DNA of 64,000 nucleotides, from contig CAJUPN010000002.1 in assembly GCA_910588195.1 (NCBI GenBank), positions 62,001 to 126,000 on the forward strand, in the 5' to 3' direction. Shown in pieces: positions 16,621 through 24,566 of this stretch. The notes under the pieces are model-generated. The model ran no database searches, was not told the origin of the DNA, and worked only from the letters and a program-made list of their open reading frames with translations. Position numbers and translations under genes: made by a program. Every line of letters begins with the position of its first letter. Within the stretch, counting starts at the first letter, position 1. This DNA comes from an uncultured Bacilli bacterium (GTDB lineage: Bacteria; Bacillota_I; Bacilli_A; RF39; UBA660).

Positions 16621-17559
16621 ATGAAAAATTTTAAGAACAAAAATTTATTTTTTATTATTGTATTAATCTTATCTATTTGCTTTGCGTTGTCTTCTGTAAA
16701 AGTTGCAAATGATGTAAAAAATAATCAGGAAAATTTAAGTAATAACCATCAAAAAACTATTGAAGACTGTAATAAGGTGGTAGAAGGTGAAACAAATTAT
16801 GAAGTATGTCAAATAATTTTAAAAGAAGATAATCCCTACGAAAAACTTGATATATACGATTTAGGTTTTGAAATAATAAATAATTATATTTTCTATGGAT
16901 ATAATGTTTTCTTTTTTCTTTTTATTATCATAGCCGGATCTTGTTTATATGTTACAAAATATTTAAGATCAGAAATACTTAAAAATACTAATCATCGCAA
17001 AAGTTATGGCAAAATAAAGAAAGAACTATTTATATCATCATGGAAATACGCTATTATTGTTCCAGTTATGTTACTTATATGTTATATAATAATGTATATA
17101 TATACTAACACTTATATAATAAGTGACATAAATATGGAAGCAAATAATTTAAATGAATATAACTTTGGTAACAACATGTTACTTTATAATCTTAAAGATT
17201 TGTATAATGCTTTAGTATTAGGATTAATTTACACTAATGTTACCTTATTAATTGCAAGAAAAGAACATAATTACATCTTAGCAGTGATAAAAAGTTTCTT
17301 GGCGATTATTGGTATTGAACTATTTTTAGAAATAGTTTTAAATGGATTAGTTTTACCTGTAGTATTCAAATTCTATGATGGTGGCTTTTTAAATATTATA
17401 GATATGAGTGCTTTACAGTTAAGTTCTGGGTTTTATCCAAAAATTATCTTTATTACGGTGTTAATGATAATTTCTTTTGTTTTAGTTTTTATATCCTATA
17501 AGGATAAGGAAAGCCTAATTATAGATTGCGAAAAAAATGATGATGGAGATGAGGCGTAA
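16621..17559 (+). CDS. Multi-pass membrane protein of an ABC exporter
   Basis: A 312-residue protein with about six membrane helices: one at the N-terminus, then a roughly 65-residue soluble stretch holding two Cys, then helices at about 95-115, 140-160, 190-210, 220-245 and 275-295. This matches the layout of ABC-2-type permeases with an extracellular first loop. It is first in a four-gene set with an ATPase and two more membrane proteins. The gap to the ATPase is 3 bases. Substrate unknown; such sets in Bacillota often export peptides or give resistance to them, which is inference from family habit only. Confidence 0.7.
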   Translation: MKNFKNKNLFFIIVLILSICFALSSVKVANDVKNNQENLSNNHQKTIEDCNKVVEGETNYEVCQIILKEDNPYEKLDIYDLGFEIINNYIFYGYNVFFFLFIIIAGSCLYVTKYLRSEILKNTNHRKSYGKIKKELFISSWKYAIIVPVMLLICYIIMYIYTNTYIISDINMEANNLNEYNFGNNMLLYNLKDLYNALVLGLIYTNVTLLIARKEHNYILAVIKSFLAIIGIELFLEIVLNGLVLPVVFKFYDGGFLNIIDMSALQLSSGFYPKIIFITVLMIISFVLVFISYKDKESLIIDCEKNDDGDEA

Positions 17560-17562
17560 ATC

Positions 17563-18207
17563 GTGAAAATAGAATTAAAGAATGTAAGTAAATCATTTAA
17601 GAAAAATTTAATAATTAATAATATTTCAGCAACATTTGAATCTGGACACATATATGGTTTCTATGGTAGAAATGGATCAGGAAAAAGTGTATTGCAAAAA
17701 ATTATAAGTGGACTTTATGTTCCAACAAGTGGTTCTGTAATAGTGGATGGAGTAGATATAAATAAAGAAAAAGTCTATCCTAAAAACATGCGTATTTTAA
17801 TAGAAAAGCCTGCTTTTTTTTCTGATTTATCTGGATTTAATAATTTAAAACTACTAGCTGATATTAATAAAACAATAGACGAAAATAAAATAATAGAAAC
17901 TTTAGAACTTGTTAATTTAAAAGAAGAAATGAATAAAAAGTATTCAAAATATTCCTTAGGTATGAAACAAAAATTAGGAGTAGCACAAGCAATAATGGAG
18001 GATCCTGATATATTAATTTTAGATGAACCATTTAATGGGATTGAACAGGCAACAGTTGATAAACTTACAAAGTATTTACTAAAAAAGAAAAAAGAAGGAA
18101 AATTAATAATTATTAGCACACATATCAAAGAAGATTTAACAAAACTATCTGATAAAATATATGTGTTTGATAATGGTTCCATAAAAGAGACACAAAATGT
18201 TAAATAA
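17563..18207 (+). CDS. ABC transporter ATP-binding protein
   Basis: A 214-residue nucleotide-binding protein. Walker A is GRNGSGKS, the signature is YSLGMKQKL, Walker B is ILILDEPF and the switch is STHIKED. The start is GTG at 17563, giving MKIELKNVSK, with GGAGATGAGG upstream. It is short and alone in its class, so it should work as a homodimer with the membrane proteins encoded on either side. The downstream permease starts 11 bases before its stop, a sign of translational coupling. Confidence 0.92.
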   Translation: MKIELKNVSKSFKKNLIINNISATFESGHIYGFYGRNGSGKSVLQKIISGLYVPTSGSVIVDGVDINKEKVYPKNMRILIEKPAFFSDLSGFNNLKLLADINKTIDENKIIETLELVNLKEEMNKKYSKYSLGMKQKLGVAQAIMEDPDILILDEPFNGIEQATVDKLTKYLLKKKKEGKLIIISTHIKEDLTKLSDKIYVFDNGSIKETQNVK

Positions 18208-18907
18208 TTCTTATAATCGTGTAAAGCAACATCTAAATTCTAAAAGATTAATATGTTTCTTTTTCCTGATTCTTTTTTCTCTTTTTGTGCCAACTATGTT
18301 GCCAAGAGAAAACTATAATTTCTTTTTTAATTTAATTTATAACTACCAATATTATATTTCTTCATTATTTACAATCTTTTTATTAATTGTAAATACAACT
18401 TTATATATAAAGAAAAATATTAACTTCCATTATCAAGTTCACCGATATGGGACTCAAAAGAAGATAATGTTAGAAAACATTAAAGACATAATTTTAATAA
18501 CTATTATAATGGAAATAGTGTGTTTTTTGCTTAATGTATCTTTTTCAATTATTTTTGTTGATGGTATACAAAATATAACATTTAAGTATTCTCATTTAAG
18601 TATCACAGTTTATTTAATATATTTTTTAGTAGTAAGATTAATTACAATGTTTACTATTAATATGTATGTATATATTATGCATTATAAAAATACAATTACT
18701 AGTAAAATTATCTTAATAATATTATTAGTTTCGAATGTCTTTATATTTTCTGAAAAAACACCATTTCTTTTAAGTTCTTATTTATATGGAGCTAATTTTA
18801 AATCATTCACAGGAGAAGTATTAAATTTTGTTCTGTATGTTCTTATGTGGTGGATAGTCTTATTCATAATAACTAAAAATAATATACTTAAGAAAAGAGA
18901 TATTTAG
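18197..18907 (+). CDS. ABC exporter membrane subunit (ABC-2-like)
   Basis: A 236-residue, very hydrophobic protein with about six predicted membrane helices and short loops, rich in Ile, Phe and Tyr. A charged cytoplasmic loop (RYGTQKKIMLENIKD) follows the second helix, where ABC-2 permeases contact their ATPase. It overlaps the ATPase gene by 11 bases and ends directly before the next membrane gene. No recognisable substrate motif. Confidence 0.65.
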   Translation: MLNNSYNRVKQHLNSKRLICFFFLILFSLFVPTMLPRENYNFFFNLIYNYQYYISSLFTIFLLIVNTTLYIKKNINFHYQVHRYGTQKKIMLENIKDIILITIIMEIVCFLLNVSFSIIFVDGIQNITFKYSHLSITVYLIYFLVVRLITMFTINMYVYIMHYKNTITSKIILIILLVSNVFIFSEKTPFLLSSYLYGANFKSFTGEVLNFVLYVLMWWIVLFIITKNNILKKRDI

Positions 18908-19585
18908 ATGAAATACCAGTTAGAAATATTAAAAAATACATTTAAACACATTGGGATATTTTTTATAATATATATAATATTTTTAGTAGGGGATATGTGG
19001 ATATTAAAAACTAATATACTTTTATATGATTATTCGCCTCAAGAAATATTTAATTATATTTTAAATTTTTTATGTTACCCAGTTACTAGCAGTTATAATT
19101 TAGAAAAAGTCCCACTATTTTTCTTTAACATACTTTGCTTTATTATATTTATATTATATTTTTATATGTACGAAAATATAAAAATACATAACAATATGGC
19201 AACAAGATATGAATCGAAAAAATGGGTAAAAGAAAAATATATATTTGGCACTATAAGTATAATAATTATTAGTTTGATTGAATATCTTTTAATTTACTTA
19301 TTCTTTAAATCATATTTTAATATGATAACTTATAACCATCTGTTATATCCATTACTATTTAAATTATTATTAATGAGTCTAATATATTTTATCTGTAATA
19401 GCAATAAATTAAACTTTATAGTTAAATCTGTTATCATTGTAATATCTTATTTTATATTAATTAATTATAATCTATATCTTTATATAATTATCTTTCTTTC
19501 AACTTCTATTACTAATTATTTTCTTTTTGATTTGCATAAATACAGTTTTCATATAACACGTGTTATAATAAAAAAGAAAAGATAG
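18908..19585 (+). CDS. ABC exporter membrane subunit (ABC-2-like)
   Basis: A 225-residue membrane protein with about six helices, of the same general build as the one before it, including a charged loop (RYESKKWVKEKYIFG) after the second helix. The ATG follows the preceding stop without a gap. Codon and base use are even more AT-rich than the surroundings. With the 312- and 236-residue proteins it gives three membrane subunits for one ATPase, so not all need be permeases. Confidence 0.62.
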   Translation: MKYQLEILKNTFKHIGIFFIIYIIFLVGDMWILKTNILLYDYSPQEIFNYILNFLCYPVTSSYNLEKVPLFFFNILCFIIFILYFYMYENIKIHNNMATRYESKKWVKEKYIFGTISIIIISLIEYLLIYLFFKSYFNMITYNHLLYPLLFKLLLMSLIYFICNSNKLNFIVKSVIIVISYFILINYNLYLYIIIFLSTSITNYFLFDLHKYSFHITRVIIKKKR

Positions 19586-19602
19586 TAAGGAATAGTGATA
19601 AA

Positions 19603-20187
19603 ATGGAAATTATATTAGCTTCTTCTTCTAAACAAAGACAAGAAATATTAGAAATGATTGGATTAAAATATAAAGTGGTGACAAGTGACATAGATGAAAT
19701 TAGTACCAAAGAAAAACCAGATGAGTATGTGGAAGAACTGTCACTAAATAAAGCTAAATCTGTAGCAACAAAGATATCTGATAAAGCAATTATTATTGCT
19801 GCTGATACAATAATTTATTATAAAAATAAAATATATGAAAAACCTAAATCTCCAAAAGAAGCTGCCAATAATTTAAAAGAACTATCTGGAAATGTAAATT
19901 CTGCCTATACAGGAGTTACTATTCTGGATTTATACCAAAATAAAACTATTTCATTTTCTTCAAAAGTAGATATTTACTTTAAAAAGGTAGAAGATGATGA
20001 AATAGAATGGTATATTAATCATGAAGACAAAATAATGAAGACATGTGGTTATGTTCCAAAAGGGAAAGCAGCTCTCTTTATCGAAAAAATAGAAGGTGAC
20101 TATAACACTCTTTTAGGTCTATCACCAAGTTTACTTTTTCAAAAACTAAAGGAACTAGGCTACACTATTAATGATTTAATTTCCTAA
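19603..20187 (+). CDS. maf: Maf-family nucleoside triphosphate pyrophosphatase
   Basis: A 194-residue Maf protein, which hydrolyses non-canonical or excess nucleoside triphosphates to monophosphates. Signatures are LASSSKQRQEIL at the N-terminus, IIIAADTIIYY with the catalytic Asp, EKPKSPKEA, and GDYNTLLGLSP at the C-terminus. In Bacillus maf sits between spoIIB and radC; here those two are adjacent at 60.5 kb and maf lies alone 40 kb away, downstream of the ABC operon by 17 bases. Confidence 0.93.
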   Translation: MEIILASSSKQRQEILEMIGLKYKVVTSDIDEISTKEKPDEYVEELSLNKAKSVATKISDKAIIIAADTIIYYKNKIYEKPKSPKEAANNLKELSGNVNSAYTGVTILDLYQNKTISFSSKVDIYFKKVEDDEIEWYINHEDKIMKTCGYVPKGKAALFIEKIEGDYNTLLGLSPSLLFQKLKELGYTINDLIS

Positions 20188-20300
20188 TATTTTTATCTAT
20201 ATCAATTATATTTTTTCTCTTTTAATAAAAAAAGTTATGAAAAACATTTTGTTTTTTTCTTTCTATTAATTAAGAAAACAATTGATAAGAATATATTTAA

Positions 20301-20367
20301 TACTTTTAAAAGACTAAATGCCATATATTTATTTTATATTAATTAAAATACATTTAGTCTTTAAGTA
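20301..20367. repeat. Long imperfect palindrome in the maf to 20443 gap
   Basis: AAAGACTAAATG (20309-20320) pairs with CATTTAGTCTTT (20351-20362). The pairing extends outward (TACTT with AAGTA) with a 3-base bulge, and inward (TATTTTA at 20330-20336 with TAAAATA at 20344-20350). It lies just before a strong promoter. It may be a terminator for maf without a good T tract, or an operator-like element. Confidence 0.55.
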
Positions 20368-20387
20368 ATAAATGCAGGCGCTAAAAT

Positions 20388-20416
20388 TTGACAGGCAAGA
20401 CATTTTATGATAGAAT
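20388..20416 (+). promoter_or_regulatory. Strong sigma-A type promoter
   Basis: TTGACA and TAGAAT are 17 bases apart, with a TGn extension before the -10 box. Because the -10 box lies inside the first codons of a possible upstream start at 20407, it supports the later start at 20443. Confidence 0.82.
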
Positions 20417-20442
20417 ACGAACCCACGGATGGAGGATTTTTA

Positions 20443-21150
20443 ATGAAAAACATTAAATTAAATGAAGGCTTAAAAATAAGAATTATATCAGGAGGATTAA
20501 GTATAGTATTAGTAGCAACTGGATTTGTATTAGGTAAATTAGATTCTAAAAATAATTCGTTTAAATCGACTAATGCAACTATTGTAAGTGATGACGAATC
20601 AATATTTGGACTAGGTAAATTAGATTCTAAAAATAATTCATTTCCTTCAACTAATTCAACTGTTGTAAGTGATAATAGTGAAGATTTTATTAAACAATAC
20701 CTAAGTGATTATATTGAAAAACGTGAGGAACTCGAAAATGAAATTGCAAGTTTGTTAGAAAAAAAAGAAAGATTAAAAAATGTTGAAACATTCAATATGG
20801 AAGATTTAGTTGTAATGGAAAATGCAAATGTAGATAATGAAACTAATTTATATATACTACGTGCATCTGATAGTGGTGGAATATGTTATGAATACCATAA
20901 TAATTTTAAAGCTTGGTACAGAATGCATCAAGGTACTGACAACCATTTCGATTTATGTTCCAATTATATTCACTTTAATGAATGCCAACCATTGTTTAAC
21001 TATTTAACAGATGAAGAAATAGAAGCATTAACAATTAATGGTGGAAAAATTACAACATTAGAGTTAGATCAAATTCTAATTCGTATTAGAAGTGAATATC
21101 AAAAACAATTATCTGAAAATAATAGTTTATTACAATTATCAAACAATTAG
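20443..21150 (+). CDS. Membrane-anchored protein with internal tandem repeat and coiled coil; function unknown
   Basis: A 235-residue protein starting at the ATG with GGAGG 7 bases upstream. It has an N-terminal membrane anchor (IISGGLSIVLVATGFVLG), then two direct copies of a 27-residue unit beginning GKLDSKNNSF (bases 20533 and 20614, 81-base period, nearly identical DNA at the start of each copy). A charged coiled-coil stretch follows (about residues 75-110, EKREELENEIASLLEKKERLK). The C-terminal part has three Cys (ICYEYH, LCSNY, NECQP) and an aromatic core. No family recognised. It is monocistronic with its own strong promoter and a terminator-like hairpin 26 bases after the stop. The recent duplication suggests an exposed, fast-evolving stalk. 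Confidence 0.65.
   Translation: MKNIKLNEGLKIRIISGGLSIVLVATGFVLGKLDSKNNSFKSTNATIVSDDESIFGLGKLDSKNNSFPSTNSTVVSDNSEDFIKQYLSDYIEKREELENEIASLLEKKERLKNVETFNMEDLVVMENANVDNETNLYILRASDSGGICYEYHNNFKAWYRMHQGTDNHFDLCSNYIHFNECQPLFNYLTDEEIEALTINGGKITTLELDQILIRIRSEYQKQLSENNSLLQLSNN
20533..20694 (+). repeat. Two tandem 81-bp units within the coding sequence
   Basis: The units start at 20533 and 20614. The first 26 bases of each are almost identical and both encode GKLDSKNNSF followed by a similar Ser/Thr/Asn stretch. Confidence 0.85.
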
Positions 21151-21176
21151 TATTTTTAAATCACAGAAATCTAGAG

Positions 21177-21203
21177 GAAACTCCGTAACTAGCGGGTTTC
21201 TTT
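21177..21203 (+). terminator. Terminator-like hairpin after the repeat protein gene
   Basis: GAAAC and CCG (21177-21185) pair with CGG and GTTTC (21193-21200), with one bulged T, followed by TTT. Confidence 0.55.
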
Positions 21204-21271
21204 ATAAAACCAACTCTTTAGACAAGCTAGTATTAATACTACGATACTAGCAAACCAATAACTATATATGC

Positions 21272-21302
21272 TAATAGGATTTTCCCTTTGAAAATCCTAT
21301 TA
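21272..21302. repeat. Perfect 13-bp inverted repeat
   Basis: TAATAGGATTTTC (21272-21284) and its complement (21290-21302) flank a 5-base loop. No T run follows on either strand, so it is not a standard terminator. Confidence 0.7.
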
Positions 21303-21379
21303 AGCAACGTACTACAAAGTTTCACAAAGTAATGTTTTTTCTTTTTATTTGTCCTACAACTTCATAACAAAAAAAGACT

Positions 21380-21420
21380 ACCATTTTCATTGTTAAAGCA
21401 ACAAAATATAATGGTTTTTT
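21380..21420 (+). terminator. Probable intrinsic terminator
   Basis: ACCATT pairs with AATGGT and an inner TTGTT pairs with AACAA, followed by a run of T residues. Confidence 0.5.
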
Positions 21421-21829
21421 CTTATAGAAGCAATCTAATGCTAATCTTACGAAAGGCAAAAGGTTGTTTTTTTATGTTGTTATTCTAATAATTTATCATT
21501 ATTAACTGATAAATATATAAATAATTCCAATACCATTATCTTAATAAAGTATTCAACAACATAGTTGTGTTAAAATAATCTTTTCTAGCCATATCTTCAT
21601 CTCCTTATTTTAATTATAACAAAAATAAAAGCATACACTCTTTTTGTGTACACTTTTATCTTACAACTTCACTTATGAAGAGATAGCTTTTTATATTAAA
21701 TAAAAACAAAGAAGAATATTAAAATCACCATCTTAATAGATAATTTACAACTTCATCAAAAAAACAAATAGATTACTTAAAAAGTATAAACTATATGATA
21801 TAATAATAATTGAGTTAAGGTGTTTATTT

Positions 21830-22246
21830 ATGAATGATTTTAAGAATTGTTTAATTTTAAATGGACAGAGCATTGGCATAAGTAAAATTGAACTAAATAA
21901 AAGCGAACTATACATAGAGGATAAAACAGGAAAATATAGTTTATGTGTACATATATATAATTGGAAAGAAATTAATAGTATTAAAACAAGAAAAAGACAA
22001 AGTATTGAATTTAATGAATATTGCCTTTGTGAAAATAATGAACCAGCCTTAATTTGGCCGACAGATTGCTACATAAAAAAGCCAACAGACGATTCTATAA
22101 TATTTTATTTAAAATTTGATAACTTTTCAGACATTTGTTATATGAATAAAAAAAATTGTTTTGACATTGAATTAGAATCTCTTGAAGTTAATATCAACAT
22201 TAATTATAAAGATGTTATTGGGAAATCAATTATATATAAATTATAA
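21830..22246 (+). CDS. Hypothetical protein
   Basis: A 138-residue soluble protein of unknown family. It has a TGATATAAT extended -10 box 26 bases upstream and TTAAGGTG as ribosome binding site. Composition is rich in Asn, Ile and Lys with five Cys. The alternating hydrophobic pattern (for example IIFYLKFDNFSDICYM) suggests a mainly beta-sheet fold. It lies in the accessory AT-rich stretch with no informative neighbour. Confidence 0.5.
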   Translation: MNDFKNCLILNGQSIGISKIELNKSELYIEDKTGKYSLCVHIYNWKEINSIKTRKRQSIEFNEYCLCENNEPALIWPTDCYIKKPTDDSIIFYLKFDNFSDICYMNKKNCFDIELESLEVNININYKDVIGKSIIYKL

Positions 22247-22394
22247 GGATGTCAAAGTAATTTAAATTACATATACAGTTAATTAACTTACAATAAATAA
22301 TTAAAATACTTTACATAGGGAAATTTTATCAAAATAATAATTTACCAAAGAAAAGTTAATATATATTTATCTAAAACAAGAAAAGAGGTAAGAA

Positions 22395-22937
22395 ATGGAA
22401 TATGAAATAAAAAAATTTACCATTAAATATTATCAAGATTTAAAAAAAATATATTTAGATTCATTTAATAAAGAAAATAGATACTCTCTAATAAAATTAT
22501 TGCTCAATTTATATTTTAAGAGAGCAAATATATATGTATTACTTATTAAAAATGATATATCTTCATTTTTATATTCTATTGAGAATAAAAATGAAAGATT
22601 TATTTTATATTTAGCAGTAAAAGAAAACTACAGAAACAAGGGGATAGGAACATATCTATTAAAGTGGTATTTAAATGCTAATAATGATAAAGAAATATAT
22701 TTAAACATAGACGAAATTAACAAAACATATGATGACTATATAATTCGGAAAAAAAGATTAGATTTTTACATAAAAAATAATTTCTATGATACCAATTATA
22801 TAAGTATAAATAATGATCTAATAAGTCATATTTTATCAAATAAACAAGAGCTTAATGTTGAGAAATATAAACTATTTGATAAAAAAATATCGCAATATTT
22901 TCTATGTAAAAGTGATAAAATAACAAGACTTTCTTAA
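22395..22937 (+). CDS. GNAT-family N-acetyltransferase
   Basis: A 180-residue protein with the acetyl-CoA binding motif of GNAT enzymes: FILYLAVKENYRNKGIG followed by TYLL (residues about 70-90), where RNKGIG is the pyrophosphate loop. Beta strands precede it as expected. The C-terminal third is poorly conserved in appearance, so the substrate cannot be guessed. The gene is very AT-rich and stands alone, with AAAGAGG before the ATG. Two hairpins (22948-22967 and 22971-22998) follow it. Confidence 0.75.
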   Translation: MEYEIKKFTIKYYQDLKKIYLDSFNKENRYSLIKLLLNLYFKRANIYVLLIKNDISSFLYSIENKNERFILYLAVKENYRNKGIGTYLLKWYLNANNDKEIYLNIDEINKTYDDYIIRKKRLDFYIKNNFYDTNYISINNDLISHILSNKQELNVEKYKLFDKKISQYFLCKSDKITRLS

Positions 22938-22947
22938 ACTATATAAA

Positions 22948-22998
22948 TTTTAGTTAAAAAACTAAAAATTATAAAGATATAAAAAGAGAAATCTTTAT
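22948..22998 (+). terminator. Two consecutive hairpins after the GNAT gene
   Basis: TTTTAGTT pairs with AACTAAAA (22948-22967), then ATAAAGAT pairs with ATCTTTAT (22971-22998). Both are AT-only or nearly so; either could stop transcription weakly. Confidence 0.35.
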
Positions 22999-23050
22999 TA
23001 AAAAAATTATAAAATAGAAAAGAAAACTAATTAAAAGGAAAGTGATAGCA

Positions 23051-23917
23051 ATGAACAATCAACAAAATACGACAAATATCAACTGGTTTCCAGGACATAT
23101 GGCAAAAACAAAAAAACAAATAGGTGAGTTACTGCCATTAATTGATATTGTTTATGAGCTTATTGACGCAAGAATTCCAGAGTCAAGTAGAATAAGTGAC
23201 ATAGACTCAATAACAAAAAATAAAGCCAGAATAATTATTATGACTAAATCTGATTTATGTGATTTAGAGGAAACTAAAAAATGGGTAAAAAAGTATGAAA
23301 GTGAAGGGCATAAAGTAATACTAGCCAACTTGCAAGATAATTTTGATTACAAAGAAGTTTTAGTAAAAACAAATGAAATAAGTGAAGAGATTAATAAAAA
23401 ACGTCAAGAAAAAGGTTTAAAACCTAAAGAAATAAGAGCTTTAGTTGTTGGAATTCCTAATGTTGGCAAGTCAACATTTATTAATCGTTTAGCAGGGAAA
23501 AAAGTTGCTAATGTTGGTAATCGTCCAGGAGTTACAACAAATTTGGTTTGGCTAAAAACTAAGCTAAATATATTATTATTAGACACTCCAGGAATTTTAT
23601 GGCCAAAATTTGAAAATCAAGAGGTAGCATTAAATCTTGCTTCCTTCAGTGCGATTAGAAGTGAAATACTTGACGTTGATGAAGTGGCGATACACATATT
23701 AAATAAATTATCTAAATATTATCCACTTATTTTAAAATCACGTTATAATTTAGAAACTTTTAATAACGAAGAAACTGTTGAAGCTTATGAAACTATCAGT
23801 AAAAAAATAGGAGCTATTATTAAGGGTGGAGAAGTAGACTATGAAAGAGTTAGTAATGCTATTTTAAACGATATAAAAAACGAATTAGTAAAAAACATAA
23901 CGTTTGATAGAATTTAA
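23051..23917 (+). CDS. rbgA: Ribosome biogenesis GTPase RbgA (YlqF)
   Basis: A 288-residue circularly permuted GTPase needed for late 50S subunit assembly. It has the permuted order: the N-terminal NINWFPGHMAKTKKQI block, then the G4-like MTKSDLCD, then G1 GIPNVGKST and G3 DTPGILWPK, and a C-terminal helical RNA-binding region. I place the start at the ATG 23051, as the GTG at 23042 touches the ribosome binding site. It is followed by rnhB with overlapping context, the same order as in Bacillus (rbgA, rnhB). Confidence 0.95.
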   Translation: MNNQQNTTNINWFPGHMAKTKKQIGELLPLIDIVYELIDARIPESSRISDIDSITKNKARIIIMTKSDLCDLEETKKWVKKYESEGHKVILANLQDNFDYKEVLVKTNEISEEINKKRQEKGLKPKEIRALVVGIPNVGKSTFINRLAGKKVANVGNRPGVTTNLVWLKTKLNILLLDTPGILWPKFENQEVALNLASFSAIRSEILDVDEVAIHILNKLSKYYPLILKSRYNLETFNNEETVEAYETISKKIGAIIKGGEVDYERVSNAILNDIKNELVKNITFDRI

Positions 23918-23930
23918 AGGAAGTAGTAAC

Positions 23931-24566
23931 ATGAATGATTTACTTGAATATGAAAAAGAATTATATAAAAAAGGTTTAAACTTTATTGCTGGAATAGATG
24001 AAGTAGGTAGAGGACCATTATGTGGACCTGTAGTCGCATGTGCCTGTATTTTACCAATAAACTATCAACTAGATGGTTTAAATGATTCAAAAAAAATCAG
24101 TGAAAAAAAACGTGAAGAATTATATGAAATCTTAATAAAGGATGCCTTAAGTTATGGTATAGGGATAATCTCTCCCAAAAGAATTGATGAAATAAATATA
24201 TTAGAAGCAACTAAAGAAGCAATGAAAGAAGCTGTAAATAATCTAGATATAAAACCTGAGTATTTATTAATTGATGCTGTAAAACTTGATATAGATATTA
24301 ATAGTACATCAATAATAAAAGGAGATGCTAAATCCGCTTCAATTGCAGCCGCTTCAATTATTGCTAAAGTAACAAGAGACAGAATGATGATAGAACTTTC
24401 TGAAATGTACCCTGAATATGGCTTTGAAAAACATAAAGGCTATGGTACTAAAGCCCACATTGAAGCTGTAAAAAAATTTGGAGTAAAAGATTTTTATAGA
24501 TTTACATTTGCTCCAATAAGTGATTTAATTAAAGATAGTGAAGAAGAAAGCGTGGTAGTTAAATGA
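23931..24566 (+). CDS. rnhB: Ribonuclease HII
   Basis: A 211-residue RNase HII, which removes ribonucleotides and RNA primers from DNA hybrids. Catalytic acids are D23 and E24 in GIDEVGRGP and D115 in LLIDAVK, with GDAKSASIAAASIIAKVTRD and the C-terminal YGFEKHKGYGTKAH block. The start is the ATG at 23931, preceded by AAAGGAAG; an upstream ATG at 23904 would lie inside rbgA without a ribosome binding site. The stop overlaps the next start (ATGA). Confidence 0.96.
   Translation: MNDLLEYEKELYKKGLNFIAGIDEVGRGPLCGPVVACACILPINYQLDGLNDSKKISEKKREELYEILIKDALSYGIGIISPKRIDEINILEATKEAMKEAVNNLDIKPEYLLIDAVKLDIDINSTSIIKGDAKSASIAAASIIAKVTRDRMMIELSEMYPEYGFEKHKGYGTKAHIEAVKKFGVKDFYRFTFAPISDLIKDSEEESVVVK

Larger units (their letters stand above)
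21151..21829. other. About 680 bases without a convincing gene; several hairpins and short repeats
   Basis: The stretch holds a terminator-like hairpin (21177-21203), a perfect 13-bp hairpin without a T tract (21272-21302), a probable terminator (21380-21420), and three copies of TACAACTTCA (21355, 21662 and 21746). It also holds a minus-strand start site that leads into only 18 codons (21592 to 21536). A TGATATAAT box at 21796-21804 serves the next gene. It looks like a decayed or insertion-prone intergenic region; no full gene is visible on either strand. Confidence 0.6.

Noticed and set aside
20407..20442. An upstream ATG extends the repeat protein gene by 12 codons
   Set aside because: The -10 box (20411-20416) lies inside that extension and GGAGG precedes the ATG at 20443, so the later start is far better supported.
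21170..21203. AGAGGAAACTCCG looks a little like the GAGGAAAGTCC block of RNase P RNA
   Set aside because: The bases form a simple terminator hairpin directly after a gene and no other RNase P conserved elements follow.
20200..23000. A prophage or insertion element in the accessory stretch
   Set aside because: No integrase, transposase, phage structural gene or flanking target duplication is visible. The Xer recombinase at 41.6 kb has the size and residues of a housekeeping enzyme.
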